DNA of 54,287 nt from Rhodocyclales bacterium (GCA_026399475.1 JAPLQY010000019.1:1-54287); one strand, 5' to 3'. Counted from the first letter of the stretch, positions 8,002 to 16,583 are shown. Program-made: numbers and translations. Notes: a model not told the origin generated them from the letters alone.

Positions 8002-9180
8002 TCACGAGCCGGCGAGGGCCGAGACGACGTTGATGCGACTGCTTTCCGCCAGATCGCGCTCGCTGTACACGATCACCGCGTCACCTTCCTTGAGTCCCTC
8101 GAGGATCTGCACCCTGCCGTCGGCGCCGGTGGTTCCGGCCTTGACTGCAACGAAGCTCAACTTGTCGGCCGCCTGCAGCCAGACGCCGGTCTTGCCGCCG
8201 TTCAGGCGCAAGGCGGCATTGGGCACCACAAGCGCCTGCTTGATCGCCGGCAGGTGCAAGGTGATTTCGCTCATTTCACCGACAGAGACGTCCCTGGGCG
8301 ATGTATCGAAACTCACTTGCGCTATCCGCTCTTCGGTGACGCTATCGCTGAGCATTTCAATCCGCGCCACTTTTCCGGCCAGGACCTGACCCGGCCGTGA
8401 GCGCAATATGATCTCGGCCGGCAAGCCGACTTGCAGACCCGCCGAACGATTCTGATCGAGACGCAGCCTGACCCACAGGCTGTCGGCAGCGACCAGGCGC
8501 ACTACGGCCTGTCCGGCGACGACGGTCGAGCCCGGCTCGGCATCACGGGCGGTCACCACGCCGTCAGCGGGCGCCAGCAGGCGCAGGTTGGCGCGTTGCT
8601 GCTGGGCGCCGTCGCGTTCGGCATTGAGCCGGGCCAGATCCTGCCGCGCGCCGGCCAGCGCTGCTTCGGCGCCGGCAAACTGGGCCTCGGCGGATTTCAG
8701 TTCCTGCGACTTGCCTTCCGTCACGCTCGAGCTGACAAAGCCCTTTTGCCCCAGATCGTCATAGCGGCGCGCATTGGCTGCCGCCACTTCACGCCGCGCG
8801 ATGCTGTCGGCAAGCTGCGCCGCGGCGGTATCGACTGCATTCTTCGCCCGCGCGGCGGCGGCCACGGTAGAGGCAAGACGCTGGTCGAGGTCGACCGGGT
8901 CCATCTCCGCCAGCAACTGGCCCGCACGCACCGCATCGCCGACATCCACCGCCACCTGGCGGACCCGCCCGGCACTGGTCGGCCCGACCAGATAGCTGCG
9001 ACGCGCTTCGACGACACCGATGCCGAACAACATGGGCGCCAGATCGGCACGCGCCACCTGGCTCACCGTTACGCGCACCGGCGCCAGCGGCCCGCTGCGC
9101 GCGACCACCCAGGCGAAGCCGGCGACCAGTGCGATGCCGGCAAGGATGAAAGCGGAACGGCGGTTGAGGAAAAGCTTCAT
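8002..9180 (-). CDS. HlyD-family periplasmic adaptor (membrane fusion protein)
   Basis: 392-residue protein with one N-terminal membrane anchor (about 9-27), a lipoyl-like half-motif (GPTSAGRVRQVAVDVGDAVRAG), a long Ala-rich alpha-hairpin (about 110-195), the second lipoyl half (LRLLAPADGVVTARDAEPGS) and a beta-barrel domain. This order is that of adaptor proteins that link an inner-membrane pump to an outer-membrane channel. No outer-membrane channel gene is present in the operon, so a TolC-like protein would have to come from elsewhere. Confidence 0.9.
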   Translation of the reverse strand: MKLFLNRRSAFILAGIALVAGFAWVVARSGPLAPVRVTVSQVARADLAPMLFGIGVVEARRSYLVGPTSAGRVRQVAVDVGDAVRAGQLLAEMDPVDLDQRLASTVAAAARAKNAVDTAAAQLADSIARREVAAANARRYDDLGQKGFVSSSVTEGKSQELKSAEAQFAGAEAALAGARQDLARLNAERDGAQQQRANLRLLAPADGVVTARDAEPGSTVVAGQAVVRLVAADSLWVRLRLDQNRSAGLQVGLPAEIILRSRPGQVLAGKVARIEMLSDSVTEERIAQVSFDTSPRDVSVGEMSEITLHLPAIKQALVVPNAALRLNGGKTGVWLQAADKLSFVAVKAGTTGADGRVQILEGLKEGDAVIVYSERDLAESSRINVVSALAGS

Positions 9181-9216
9181 TGCAGGCGGCTCCAGGCTGA
9201 GGTCATTTTCTTGAAC

Positions 9217-9843
9217 TTACGCTCCGGGTTCATTGCGCAGTCTTATTCCACGAAGGTAGATGACGAAGGCGCCCGGTGCGTCGGTGCGGATTTGCTTGAC
9301 CCGGCCACTCAGCAGCGAGTGCATGACCAGGCCTTGTATCGTGCCGATGAATGCGATGACTGCAGCTGCCGTATCGACATCCAGCGCCAGTTCGCCGCGG
9401 GATTTGCCCGCCTCGATGAGCTCGGTGAGGCGTGCGCTGTAGCGGCCAATCAGGGTGCGCGCCATGCGCTTGGCGGGAGTCTCCTCGGCGCGTTGCAATT
9501 CGCTGAACAGCAGGCGCGGAACTCCCGGATGCGCAACGACGAACTCGATGTGGGTCAGGAATACGGCCTCCAGTGCCAGAAGTGGCGATTCGGCGCCTTG
9601 CATGGCCCGATCCACCCTCTGCAGCAATTGCTCGGCCACCCATTCCATGACCGCCTGCCAGATTGCATCCTTGTTGGGAAAGTGGCGAAACAGCGCGCCC
9701 TGCGTGAGATTCATGCGTTCGGCAATCGCGGCAGTGGTGATGTCGCCGGGATTCTGCTCGGCCGTGAGTTCGACAACCGCTTCGACCGTGACAGCCCGGC
9801 GCTGGTCCGCAGGCAAATTCTTCGGCGTGGATTTGACTTGCAT
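9217..9843 (-). CDS. TetR-family repressor of the export operon
   Basis: 208 residues from the ATG at 9843. The N-terminal HTH (about residues 25-65, TTAAIAERMNLTQGALFRHF) is typical of TetR, and the rest is a helical ligand domain. Longer upstream in-frame starts exist, but they would read through the perfect palindrome just upstream, so the short form is preferred. It is 36 nt from the adaptor gene, first in the tetR-hlyD-permease-ATPase-rhodanese order. Inducer unknown. Confidence 0.9.
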   Translation of the reverse strand: MQVKSTPKNLPADQRRAVTVEAVVELTAEQNPGDITTAAIAERMNLTQGALFRHFPNKDAIWQAVMEWVAEQLLQRVDRAMQGAESPLLALEAVFLTHIEFVVAHPGVPRLLFSELQRAEETPAKRMARTLIGRYSARLTELIEAGKSRGELALDVDTAAAVIAFIGTIQGLVMHSLLSGRVKQIRTDAPGAFVIYLRGIRLRNEPGA

Positions 9844-9848
9844 CGCCA

Positions 9849-9892
9849 CTCGATCAATAAGATAGTAATTGGTTACTATCTTATTGATCGAG
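9849..9892. promoter_or_regulatory. Perfect 20+20 bp palindrome, probable TetR operator
   Basis: Two 20-bp arms are exact reverse complements around a 4-bp TTGG centre; the left arm begins CTCGATCAATAAG and the right arm ends CTTATTGATCGAG. It begins 5 bp upstream of the TetR start codon and is AT-rich compared with its surroundings. Length and position are those of an autoregulatory TetR operator. It could also influence the plus-strand glcF, which starts 177 bp further on. Confidence 0.85.
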
Positions 9893-10068
9893 TTCGATTG
9901 TGTCAAGCAAAACACATTGCTGTTCCGCGCCGGCGGCAATGACGGTACGGAGGACAACGCCTGCCGGCTGGAGGTCGGCCTGGCGATGATAGACTGCCGC
10001 CCGATGCGCCCGGGCGGATCACGCAGCGGGCAGATTCAATCCCGGACGCCTTTACCTGGAGTTCAGAA

Positions 10069-11304
10069 ATGCAAATCGTGCTGGCCGAACACTTCCGGGA
10101 TACCGATCTGGGGCGGGAAGCCGAAGCAGTCCTGCGTCCCTGCGTGCAATGCGGTTACTGCACCCCCGTCTGCCCGACCTACCGGCTGGTCGAGGACGAG
10201 TGGGATGGCCCGCGCGGACGAATCCACCTGATCAAGCAGTTGCTCGAGGGAATTGAGCCGAGCGCCAACCTGCAACTGCATCTTGATCGCTGCCTTACCT
10301 GCCGGTCCTGCGAAACCACCTGCCCGGAGGGAGTTCGCTATGGTCGCCTGCTCGATATCGGGCGAGAACTGGTCAAGGAAAGCCCGCCACGCCCGCTCAG
10401 GGAAAGACTGGCGCGCCGGGCACTGCGTGCCGTGCTTCCGTACCGGTACCGATTCACCGCATTGCTGCGCATCGGACAAACCATGCGCCGTTTCCTCCCG
10501 GAAACGCTGCGCTCAAAGATTCCGGACAGACGTCCGGCCGGCGCCTGGCCCGACCGCGCGCACGCCCGGAGCATGCTGGTCTGGCAGGGCTGCGTGCAGC
10601 CGGCTCTGGCGCCGGACATCAATGCCGCAACGGCTCGCGTGCTGGATCGCTTCGAAATCCGGCTGATCCCGGCCAAGGCCGGCTGTTGCGGAGCATTGAG
10701 CCACCACATGACCGCGACCGACGAGGCGCTCGCCTTCATGCGCAGGAACATCGACGCCTGCTGGCCGCAGATCGAGGCCGGCGCCGAGGCCATTGTCATG
10801 ACTGCCAGCGGTTGTGGCGCGCATGTTCGCGATTACGGCTACCTGCTGCGCGACGATCCGCAATACCGCGACAAGGCGAAGCGCTTCTCGGAACTGACGA
10901 AGGACATCGCCGAGGTCGTCACCCAGGAATGGAAGGATGGCGTGCTGCCCGCCCCGACCGGCGCCCCACGGCGCATCGCCTTCCAGTCGCCGTGCAGCCT
11001 GCAACACGGCCAGAAGCTGAACGGCGTGGTTGAGAAGTTGCTGAAACGCGCCGGATTCCGGCTGGCGCCCGTGTCCTACCCGTTCCTGTGCTGCGGTTCG
11101 GCAGGCAGTTATTCGATACTGCAACCGGCACTGGCCGAATCGTTGCGCGAGAAAAAACTCGAAACCCTGATGGGGACTCGTCCGTCGATGATCGCCACGG
11201 CCAATATCGGTTGCCTGATGCATTTGGCTGAGGCTTCACCGGTGCCCGTCAGGCACTGGATCGAACTGCTGGACGAAACACTTCCCGCCGGCGATACACC
11301 CTGA
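10069..11304 (+). CDS. glcF: Glycolate oxidase iron-sulfur subunit
   Basis: 411-residue protein with two N-terminal 4Fe-4S motifs (Cys25/28/31/35 and Cys75/78/81/85) and two CCG domains (GCCGALSHH near 204 and CCGSAGSYS near 343), as in GlcF and related heterodisulfide-reductase-like subunits. GlcF passes electrons from the FAD subunit GlcD to the quinone pool during glycolate oxidation. The usual partners glcD and glcE are not in the preceding 10 kb or following region, so either they are elsewhere or this subunit serves another FAD oxidase such as a D-lactate dehydrogenase. Preceded by a GGAG-type ribosome site. Confidence 0.88.
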   Translation: MQIVLAEHFRDTDLGREAEAVLRPCVQCGYCTPVCPTYRLVEDEWDGPRGRIHLIKQLLEGIEPSANLQLHLDRCLTCRSCETTCPEGVRYGRLLDIGRELVKESPPRPLRERLARRALRAVLPYRYRFTALLRIGQTMRRFLPETLRSKIPDRRPAGAWPDRAHARSMLVWQGCVQPALAPDINAATARVLDRFEIRLIPAKAGCCGALSHHMTATDEALAFMRRNIDACWPQIEAGAEAIVMTASGCGAHVRDYGYLLRDDPQYRDKAKRFSELTKDIAEVVTQEWKDGVLPAPTGAPRRIAFQSPCSLQHGQKLNGVVEKLLKRAGFRLAPVSYPFLCCGSAGSYSILQPALAESLREKKLETLMGTRPSMIATANIGCLMHLAEASPVPVRHWIELLDETLPAGDTP

Positions 11305-11348
11305 CCCACCGCTGGGCTGTCGTAAAAACCGGGCGAAGGGAATCTCCT

Positions 11349-11402
11349 GCGACCACGAGCAGAAAACCAATCGAACCTAAAACCATGGGCTTTGAGCACA
11401 TA
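11349..11402 (-). pseudogene. Vestigial 5' end of a cynR-like LysR gene (18 codons)
   Basis: Read on the minus strand from ATG at 11402, the translation MCSKPMVLGSIGFLLVVA aligns without gaps to the first 18 residues of the intact regulator at 15414-16448 (MQSKLMFPRSIRYLLAVA). 11 of 18 residues match or are conservative, and by hand count 37 of 54 bases are identical. After this the similarity ends and the glcF gene is reached within 45 bp. The remnant lies divergent to cbiM exactly as the intact cynR lies divergent to scnB, so it is a relic of a duplicated regulator-promoter region. Confidence 0.72.
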
Positions 11403-11500
11403 GCCAATTCCTATGGAGCGGATCGGAAAATAATCATGGACAGTTGAATATGAAGCGCACACAATTTAAACATCAACCATTTGCAGAGTGTCTCGTGAAA
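11400..11500 (+). promoter_or_regulatory. CynR-type control region of cbiM-cynS (copy A of a 101-bp duplicated element)
   Basis: About 90% identical (10 mismatches in 101 bp, no gaps, counted by eye) to 16447-16547 in front of scnB. It begins with a LysR box ATAGCCAATTCCTAT (11400-11414; ATAG-N7-CTAT, the T-N11-A form). A conserved candidate promoter TGGACA (11437-11442) N17 CACAAT (11460-11465) would place the start of transcription near 11472, putting the box near -65, the normal LysR position. The rest of the 420-bp gap to cbiM (11501-11722) is a leader without a recognisable gene. Confidence 0.75.
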
Positions 11501-11665
11501 GCAGGAGCCTCTCGCAAAGTTTGATGGGTATCTGGATGCAAGCGACTTGTTCGGCATCAGACAAGGCGGGTACGGGACCATGCAATCGTTTAACACGCTG
11601 AAGCGACCTTTCGAGCGAGCGATGCGTGGTTGCCCCCTCAAGATGTCGTAACTTTTTAACCGTCA

Positions 11666-11680
11666 CCTGACTTTGTCAGG
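11666..11680 (+). other. Short hairpin in the cbiM leader
   Basis: CCTGAC-TTT-GTCAGG forms a perfect 6-bp stem about 43 bp upstream of the cbiM start and shortly before its GAGGAGA ribosome site. There is no T-run, so it is not an intrinsic terminator. No match to a known cobalt or cobalamin riboswitch was recognised. Confidence 0.35.
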
Positions 11681-11722
11681 CGATACGATCGCACGGCAAG
11701 TGAGAAAGAGGAGAAAGCAAAC

Positions 11723-12403
11723 ATGCACATCGAACCAGGCATTGTTGTCGGCGCCAAACTGGCGCTTAGCTACGTTACGGCCGCAGGTGCGATCGGCTAT
11801 TCGGCCAAACTTGCGCTGGACATGGTGAAGCGGGACGGGATCTCCCCCCTGGCTGTTCGCACTTTTATCGCGGCGGTTCTCGTGTTCAGTTTTTTCGAGC
11901 TATTGCCGCATTATCCGGTTGGCGTGTCCGAAGTGCATTTCATTCTTGGCTCGACGCTGTTCCTGATGTTCGGTGCCGGTCCTGCCGCACTCGGCCTGGC
12001 CATCGGCCTGCTGGCGCAGGGGCTTTTGTTCGCGCCGGCTGATTTGCCTCAATACGGCATGAATGTAACGAGCCTCCTGGTGCCGCTACTGGCCGTCGAT
12101 GCCCTGGCTCGTCGCGTGATTCCGGCGCACACGGCCTACAAGGACGTCACTTACCAGCAGGCCCTGAAGCTGTCGACTGCCTATCAGGCCGGCGTGGTGA
12201 CGTGGGTCGGGTTCTGGGCGGTTTATGGCAACGGAGTGGGTGCAGACAACCTGGCGCAGGTCGCCGCCTTCGGCGCCGCCTACATGGGCATTATTGTTAT
12301 TGAGCCACTGGTGGATCTGGCGATTCTTGCTGCCGTCAAAGGACTGCATCAACTCGACGACAGCAAGGTGTTCCAGCCGCGCCTCCATAGCGCTGCCGCC
12401 TGA
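11723..12403 (+). CDS. cbiM: CbiM-like cobalt permease (solitary ECF-type S component)
   Basis: 226-residue membrane protein beginning MHIEPG, the conserved CbiM/NikM N terminus in which the amino group and His2 help bind Co(II) or Ni(II). About six hydrophobic segments follow. CbiN, CbiQ and CbiO genes are absent, so it may act alone or with energising subunits encoded elsewhere. The neighbouring thiocyanate hydrolase has the cobalt-type metal motif and both units share a promoter element, so cobalt supply for that enzyme is the most economical role (inference). A GAGGAGA ribosome site precedes the start. Confidence 0.82.
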   Translation: MHIEPGIVVGAKLALSYVTAAGAIGYSAKLALDMVKRDGISPLAVRTFIAAVLVFSFFELLPHYPVGVSEVHFILGSTLFLMFGAGPAALGLAIGLLAQGLLFAPADLPQYGMNVTSLLVPLLAVDALARRVIPAHTAYKDVTYQQALKLSTAYQAGVVTWVGFWAVYGNGVGADNLAQVAAFGAAYMGIIVIEPLVDLAILAAVKGLHQLDDSKVFQPRLHSAAA

Positions 12404-12497
12404 CGCCTGACGGCACGAACGAGGTCTCCGGCAACGGGGGCCTCATTTCGGGGAGGCGCGCCTTCCCGAATCTGTTTCTCCGCAGCGACATGGAACA

Positions 12498-12516
12498 GGG
12501 GCGCTTGTTTCGCCCC
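12498..12516 (+). other. Hairpin between cbiM and cynS
   Basis: GGGGCG and CGCCCC are perfect complements around a 7-nt loop in the 150-bp gap between cbiM and the first cyanase. A second imperfect hairpin lies just before it (about 12452-12471). They may tune the ratio of the two proteins or protect mRNA; there is no strong T-run. Confidence 0.4.
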
Positions 12517-12553
12517 CGGCTCAGACTCGTTTGAAAACAAATGGACAAAGCCA

Positions 12554-12994
12554 ATGAACAAAACCGCAATGAAAGAAGCCATCCTCGAGGCCAAGTTCGA
12601 AAAAGGCCTGAAATGGAATGACATCGCGAAGGCCGCCGGCCTGTCACCCGAGTACACCTGTTCGGCGTGCCTCGGCATGAACCACCTCGACAAACAATCC
12701 GCAGATGCGGTCGCCGCGGTGCTCGACCTGGGCAAGGATGTCTCGGCCGCGCTGCAGCGCTTTCCGCAAAAGACCTGGACCCAGACGATCCCCACCGATC
12801 CCCTGATTTATCGCTGGTACGAGATCGTCGGCGTGTATGGCGAAACCATCAAGGAATTGATCAACGAGAAGTTCGGCGACGGCATCATGAGCGCGATCGA
12901 CTTCACGATGGACATCGCCAAGCAGGAAGACCCGAAGGGCGACCGGGTGGTGGTCACCCTGAATGGCAAGTTCCTGCCTTACAAAGCCTGGTAA
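12554..12994 (+). CDS. cynS: Cyanase (cyanate hydratase), copy 1
   Basis: 146-residue cytoplasmic enzyme: cyanate plus bicarbonate gives ammonia and two CO2. The N-terminal domain is HTH-like and helical; the C-terminal domain has the catalytic triad at Arg87, Glu90 and Ser113 with the spacing of the E. coli enzyme (Arg96, Glu99, Ser122). Length is slightly shorter than E. coli (156). It follows cbiM and shares its LysR-controlled promoter region. A second, diverged cyanase lies at 32373-32816. It would remove cyanate arising along with thiocyanate and release usable nitrogen. Confidence 0.96.
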   Translation: MNKTAMKEAILEAKFEKGLKWNDIAKAAGLSPEYTCSACLGMNHLDKQSADAVAAVLDLGKDVSAALQRFPQKTWTQTIPTDPLIYRWYEIVGVYGETIKELINEKFGDGIMSAIDFTMDIAKQEDPKGDRVVVTLNGKFLPYKAW

Positions 12995-13104
12995 CAAGGT
13001 GCATGGCGTACTGCGCCGCACTTGTATCGAAGGCCCGCTGCGACAGGGCAGAACTGGCCTCGGCATCGCACCAGCCTGGTGCCGTTGAGGGATAGAGGTG
13101 AAGC

Positions 13105-13926
13105 ATGGTTGCCCGTGATCCGCACCGATTCGTCAACGAGCTTGATGACGCGGCAATTGCCCGGCTGATTGCCCGGCTTGAAAGTCGCGCCAAAGACCTT
13201 GTGTTCACGAAATTGTTTGACAAGTACGCCGCGCACCTCTCTCCCCACCCCTCTGCGCAAGTACTGGAGCTCGGCTGCGGCACGGGCGCGATGACGCGAT
13301 TTCTTGCGCACCGCGACGATTTTTCCGGCAAGGCGTTCGGCGTCGACCAAAGCGCTTCCTTCATCGATGCGGCGCGCAGATTTGCCGAGACCGAAAATAT
13401 CGGCGAGCGAGTCGATTTTCGGGTCGGCGATGCGCACAGCCTGGATTTTCCGGCTGAAACCTTCGACGCGGTCTTCGCCCACACGCTGATCAGTCATGTC
13501 ACCGACCCGACCACGGTTCTTCGCGAAATGGTCCGCGTCGTGCGCCCAGGCGGCATCGTGGCCATCTTTGACGGCGATTACGCCTCGATGACCTATGCGT
13601 TTCCTGACCACGAATTCGGCCACCGGATGGATGCAGCCCTGGTAACGGCCAGCTTCAACAATCCGCGGATCATGCGCGATTTGCCGCGGCTGATGCCGGA
13701 ATTGGGGCTGACGTTGCAGGCCGCTTGGGGCGATGCCGTGTCTGAAATCGGCACCGCGAGCTACTTCAGGTCTTTTGTGGAGACGTACGCACCCTACATC
13801 GTAAAAGCGGGTTTGTTTTCGGCGGAGGCAGTCGGTCTTTGGCTCACGGCGCAGCGCCAGTCGATGGAAGACGGAACGTTTTTCGCCTCATGTAATTACT
13901 ACACCTATCTGGCGTGCCGTACCTAG
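13105..13926 (+). CDS. Class I SAM-dependent methyltransferase
   Basis: 273 residues with the SAM-binding motif [10 protein letters not shown] (residues 53-61), an acidic residue after strand 2 (GVDQSASFI) and motif [20 protein letters not shown]. Resembles UbiE/Methyltransf_11-type small-molecule methyltransferases; the substrate cannot be inferred. It lies 110 nt after cynS and 28 nt before an NTF2-like gene, in the same direction. A link to thiocyanate, for example methylation of a sulfur intermediate, is only speculation. Confidence 0.85.
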   Translation: MVARDPHRFVNELDDAAIARLIARLESRAKDLVFTKLFDKYAAHLSPHPSAQVLELGCGTGAMTRFLAHRDDFSGKAFGVDQSASFIDAARRFAETENIGERVDFRVGDAHSLDFPAETFDAVFAHTLISHVTDPTTVLREMVRVVRPGGIVAIFDGDYASMTYAFPDHEFGHRMDAALVTASFNNPRIMRDLPRLMPELGLTLQAAWGDAVSEIGTASYFRSFVETYAPYIVKAGLFSAEAVGLWLTAQRQSMEDGTFFASCNYYTYLACRT

Positions 13927-13954
13927 ACCCTGTTTCCACAGCGGGACAACCGAC

Positions 13955-14434
13955 ATGAGCCCAACCGAAAACCCGAGGCCTCCTTTTCCGCCATTCGACG
14001 CCGAAACCGCCGCCCAGAAAGTTCGCATGGCCGAGGATGCCTGGAATACCCGAAACCCTGAGCGGGTTTCACTCGCCTACACTCCGGACAGCGTCTGGCG
14101 CAACCGCTCCGAGTTCCTGTCGGGGCGCGAAGCCATCGTTCAGTTTCTCACGCGGAAATGGAACAGGGAACTGGATTACCGGCTCATCAAGGAACTCTGG
14201 GCATTTCACGGCAACCGGATCGCCGTACGCTTCGCCTACGAGTGGCACGACGACTCCGGCCATTGGTGGCGCTCTTATGGCAACGAGAACTGGGAATTTG
14301 ACCCGCAGGGCTTCATGCAACGACGCATGGCCAGCATCAACGATCTGCCGATCCAGGAAAGCGAACGGAAGTATCATTGGCCGCTGGGCCGTCGTCCCGA
14401 CGATCATCCGACTCTTTCCGAACTGGATCTGTGA
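13955..14434 (+). CDS. NTF2-like / DUF1348 family protein
   Basis: 159-residue soluble protein rich in Trp and Arg with the DUF1348 pattern: a helix containing [22 protein letters not shown], then FLTRKW, then [19 protein letters not shown]. The fold is a cone-shaped NTF2-like barrel. No enzymatic role has been assigned to this family to my knowledge. It sits between the methyltransferase and PhzF genes, probably in one transcript. Confidence 0.82.
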   Translation: MSPTENPRPPFPPFDAETAAQKVRMAEDAWNTRNPERVSLAYTPDSVWRNRSEFLSGREAIVQFLTRKWNRELDYRLIKELWAFHGNRIAVRFAYEWHDDSGHWWRSYGNENWEFDPQGFMQRRMASINDLPIQESERKYHWPLGRRPDDHPTLSELDL

Positions 14435-14495
14435 CGACCATCGAGCTGCCCCTGACACTGCGCCAGATCCGGACGGCCGAAGGCGCTTGAAGGCC

Positions 14496-15380
14496 ATGAC
14501 ACCGCGCTTCCACATCGTCGATGTCTTCGCCGAGCGCCCCTATACCGGGAATCAGCTCGCGGTTGTCACCGGCAGCGACGGCCTCTCCGACGAGACCATG
14601 CAACAGTTGGCGGCAGAGACCAACTACTCCGAAACAACTTTCGTGAGCTCGACCCCGGAACCTGACGGGGGATATCGCGTGCGAATCTTCACCCCGGCCC
14701 GGGAGATTGCCTTTGCCGGACACCCGATACTGGGCACGGCCTGGGTCGTGCGCCATCACCTTGCGCCGGCGGCGGCAGGGCCAGTCCGGCTAAACCTCGC
14801 GGTAGGACAGGTGCCGGTCACTTTCGAATCCTCCACCACTGATGGTGAGGTTGCGTGGTTCCTCGCCCCCCCCGTGACGCTCGGACCAATCTGTGCCCCG
14901 GAGCGCATCGCGGTCGCACTCGGCATATTGCCCGACGACATCGAGACCAGGGTTCCCGTCCGGCAGTTCAGCGCCGGCACGTCGGCAATGATCGTCCCGC
15001 TGCGCGGACTCGATGCCTTGCGACGCAGCCGACTCGATCTGGCGGCGTTCGCTCCTCTGGCCAGCGAGGGATTCCCGCCCCTGGTCTACCTTTTCTGCAC
15101 CGAGACTCATCAGCCCGGCAATGATCTGTGCGCCAGGTTCTTCTTCGAAGCCCACGGGCTGCGGGAGGATCCAGCCACCGGGAACGGCGCGGCCTTCCTC
15201 GGCGCCTACCTGCTGGAGCATGAGTTCTTTGCGGCAGGCGATCTATCCTTGCGGATCGAGCAGGGATACGAAATGCGACGCCCCTCCCTGGTGAGGCTGC
15301 GCGCGCGAATGGCCGGCGGGAAGCGCGAGGTCCGTGTCGGCGGCAGGGTGATTCCGATAGTCCAGGGCGATCTGCTCTGA
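14496..15380 (+). CDS. PhzF-family isomerase/epimerase-like protein
   Basis: 294 residues from ATG 14496. N-terminal signature (FHIVDVFAERPYTGNQLAVV), the catalytic Glu in ETNYSETTF (about residue 48), FAGHPILGTAW and DPATGNGAAFLGAYL near the C terminus are all typical of PhzF. Family members isomerise or epimerise small metabolites; most have unknown substrates. Last plus-strand gene before the convergent cynR, which ends 33 nt later. Confidence 0.88.
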   Translation: MTPRFHIVDVFAERPYTGNQLAVVTGSDGLSDETMQQLAAETNYSETTFVSSTPEPDGGYRVRIFTPAREIAFAGHPILGTAWVVRHHLAPAAAGPVRLNLAVGQVPVTFESSTTDGEVAWFLAPPVTLGPICAPERIAVALGILPDDIETRVPVRQFSAGTSAMIVPLRGLDALRRSRLDLAAFAPLASEGFPPLVYLFCTETHQPGNDLCARFFFEAHGLREDPATGNGAAFLGAYLLEHEFFAAGDLSLRIEQGYEMRRPSLVRLRARMAGGKREVRVGGRVIPIVQGDLL

Positions 15381-15413
15381 GACCCTCGGTCCGTCGGCCG
15401 GCGTTGCGGACGA

Positions 15414-16448
15414 CTATTTCACCGTAGCCGGCTCGGATGCAGCGAGCGACGCCTGATCGGTGGAGAAGGTCTTTTTTTCCCGATTGCACTTTACCGGCAG
15501 GGGGCAAGGCCCCAGTTTGCGATCAGGCGACACGGGGCATCTGCCAAAGTTCCACTCGGACGCCATGTTGCCAAAGGCCCTGCAGGCGGGGCTCTTGTAC
15601 GCGCCGTTGGAGCAGATCAGGGCGATCGTGTGGTGGGGCAGTTCCGGCAGCAGCGGCACCGCGTAAAGTCCGGACTGGGTGCAGGCGATGGTGGTCGGAA
15701 GTACCGTGACGAGCCGGCCCAGGCTGACCGATTGCACGATCATGCTGAGCGAGTTGGTCTCGATGACGATGCGCGGCCTGATGCCGTTTTCAAGGCAGTA
15801 CAAATCAAAGTGGCGGCGCAGTGCAAAGGCGGTGTTCAGCATCACCAGCGGTTCCCGCTCGAACACGTCCATGCCCACCGGCGTCTGTTGCCCGCTTAAA
15901 GGATGCGGATTGCCGACGGCCAGGCTCAGCGGTTCCATGAACAGCGTATGCATCTCGATCTTGCTCGACCAGGCGTCGGTTGCGGGCGTATGGGTAAATG
16001 CGATGCCGACATCGATGACGTTTTCGGCCACGCCCGCCTCGATGTGGTCCTGCGACATTTCCATGGCGCTCACCATGATTCCGGGATAGCGGGCGCCAAA
16101 CTCGTCGAGCAACGAGGTGGTCAGGTACTCGGTGACCGGGGTCATCCCGATGCGCAGAAAGCCCCGGCTCAGGTCCTCGACCTCGCTGACGGCCCGCTTT
16201 CCCTCGTCGAGTTCCGCCAGGGCGCGGCGGGCATGGTGCAAATAGACCTTGCCGGCATCGGTCAGCTGCACGGTCCGCCCCGACCGGTCAAGCAACTGCA
16301 CACCCAGAGCTTCTTCCAACTGCTTGATTTGTTGCGATAGCGTCGGCTGCGAGACGTACAGCGCTTCCGCCGCCCGGGTAAAGCTCTGGTGCTCAGCGAC
16401 CGCCAGCAGGTAGCGGATCGAACGTGGAAACATGAGCTTCGATTGCAT
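15414..16448 (-). CDS. cynR: CynR-type LysR regulator of the thiocyanate/cyanate genes
   Basis: 344 residues from ATG 16448, which has AGGA 7 nt upstream. A second Met at 16433 aligns with the start of E. coli CynR and is an alternative. The N-terminal HTH (YLLAVAEHQSFTRAAEALYVSQPTLSQQ in shortened form) and the effector domain resemble CynR closely, including a DVGIAF stretch. The C-terminal tail of about 45 residues is longer than usual. Divergent from scnB; its start codon lies inside the LysR box, so binding should shut off its own expression. The same box precedes cbiM-cynS, so one regulator probably controls both. Effector may be cyanate or thiocyanate (inference). Confidence 0.9.
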   Translation of the reverse strand: MQSKLMFPRSIRYLLAVAEHQSFTRAAEALYVSQPTLSQQIKQLEEALGVQLLDRSGRTVQLTDAGKVYLHHARRALAELDEGKRAVSEVEDLSRGFLRIGMTPVTEYLTTSLLDEFGARYPGIMVSAMEMSQDHIEAGVAENVIDVGIAFTHTPATDAWSSKIEMHTLFMEPLSLAVGNPHPLSGQQTPVGMDVFEREPLVMLNTAFALRRHFDLYCLENGIRPRIVIETNSLSMIVQSVSLGRLVTVLPTTIACTQSGLYAVPLLPELPHHTIALICSNGAYKSPACRAFGNMASEWNFGRCPVSPDRKLGPCPLPVKCNREKKTFSTDQASLAASEPATVK

Positions 16449-16547
16449 AGTCAATTCCTATGGGGCGAATCGGAAAATAGTCATGGACAGTTCTATATGA
16501 AGCGCACACAATTTAAACATCAACAAGTTGCAGGATGTCTCGTGAAA
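16447..16547 (+). promoter_or_regulatory. CynR-type control region of scnBAC (copy B of the 101-bp duplicated element)
   Basis: LysR box ATAGTCAATTCCTAT at 16447-16461 overlaps the cynR start codon. The conserved promoter candidate TGGACA (16484-16489) N17 CACAAT (16507-16512) points toward scnB with transcription starting near 16519, placing the box near -65. The element is about 90% identical to 11400-11500 in front of cbiM. The two copies diverge abruptly after the shared CTCGTGAAA, so the leaders differ. Confidence 0.78.
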
Positions 16548-16583
16548 AACGCGTTTTCGATTATACGGAATCGCCTGCAGCCA

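Noticed and set aside
11501..11722. Cobalamin or cobalt riboswitch before cbiM
   Set aside because: No B12 box or NiCo-type four-stem pattern could be found; only one short hairpin is present.
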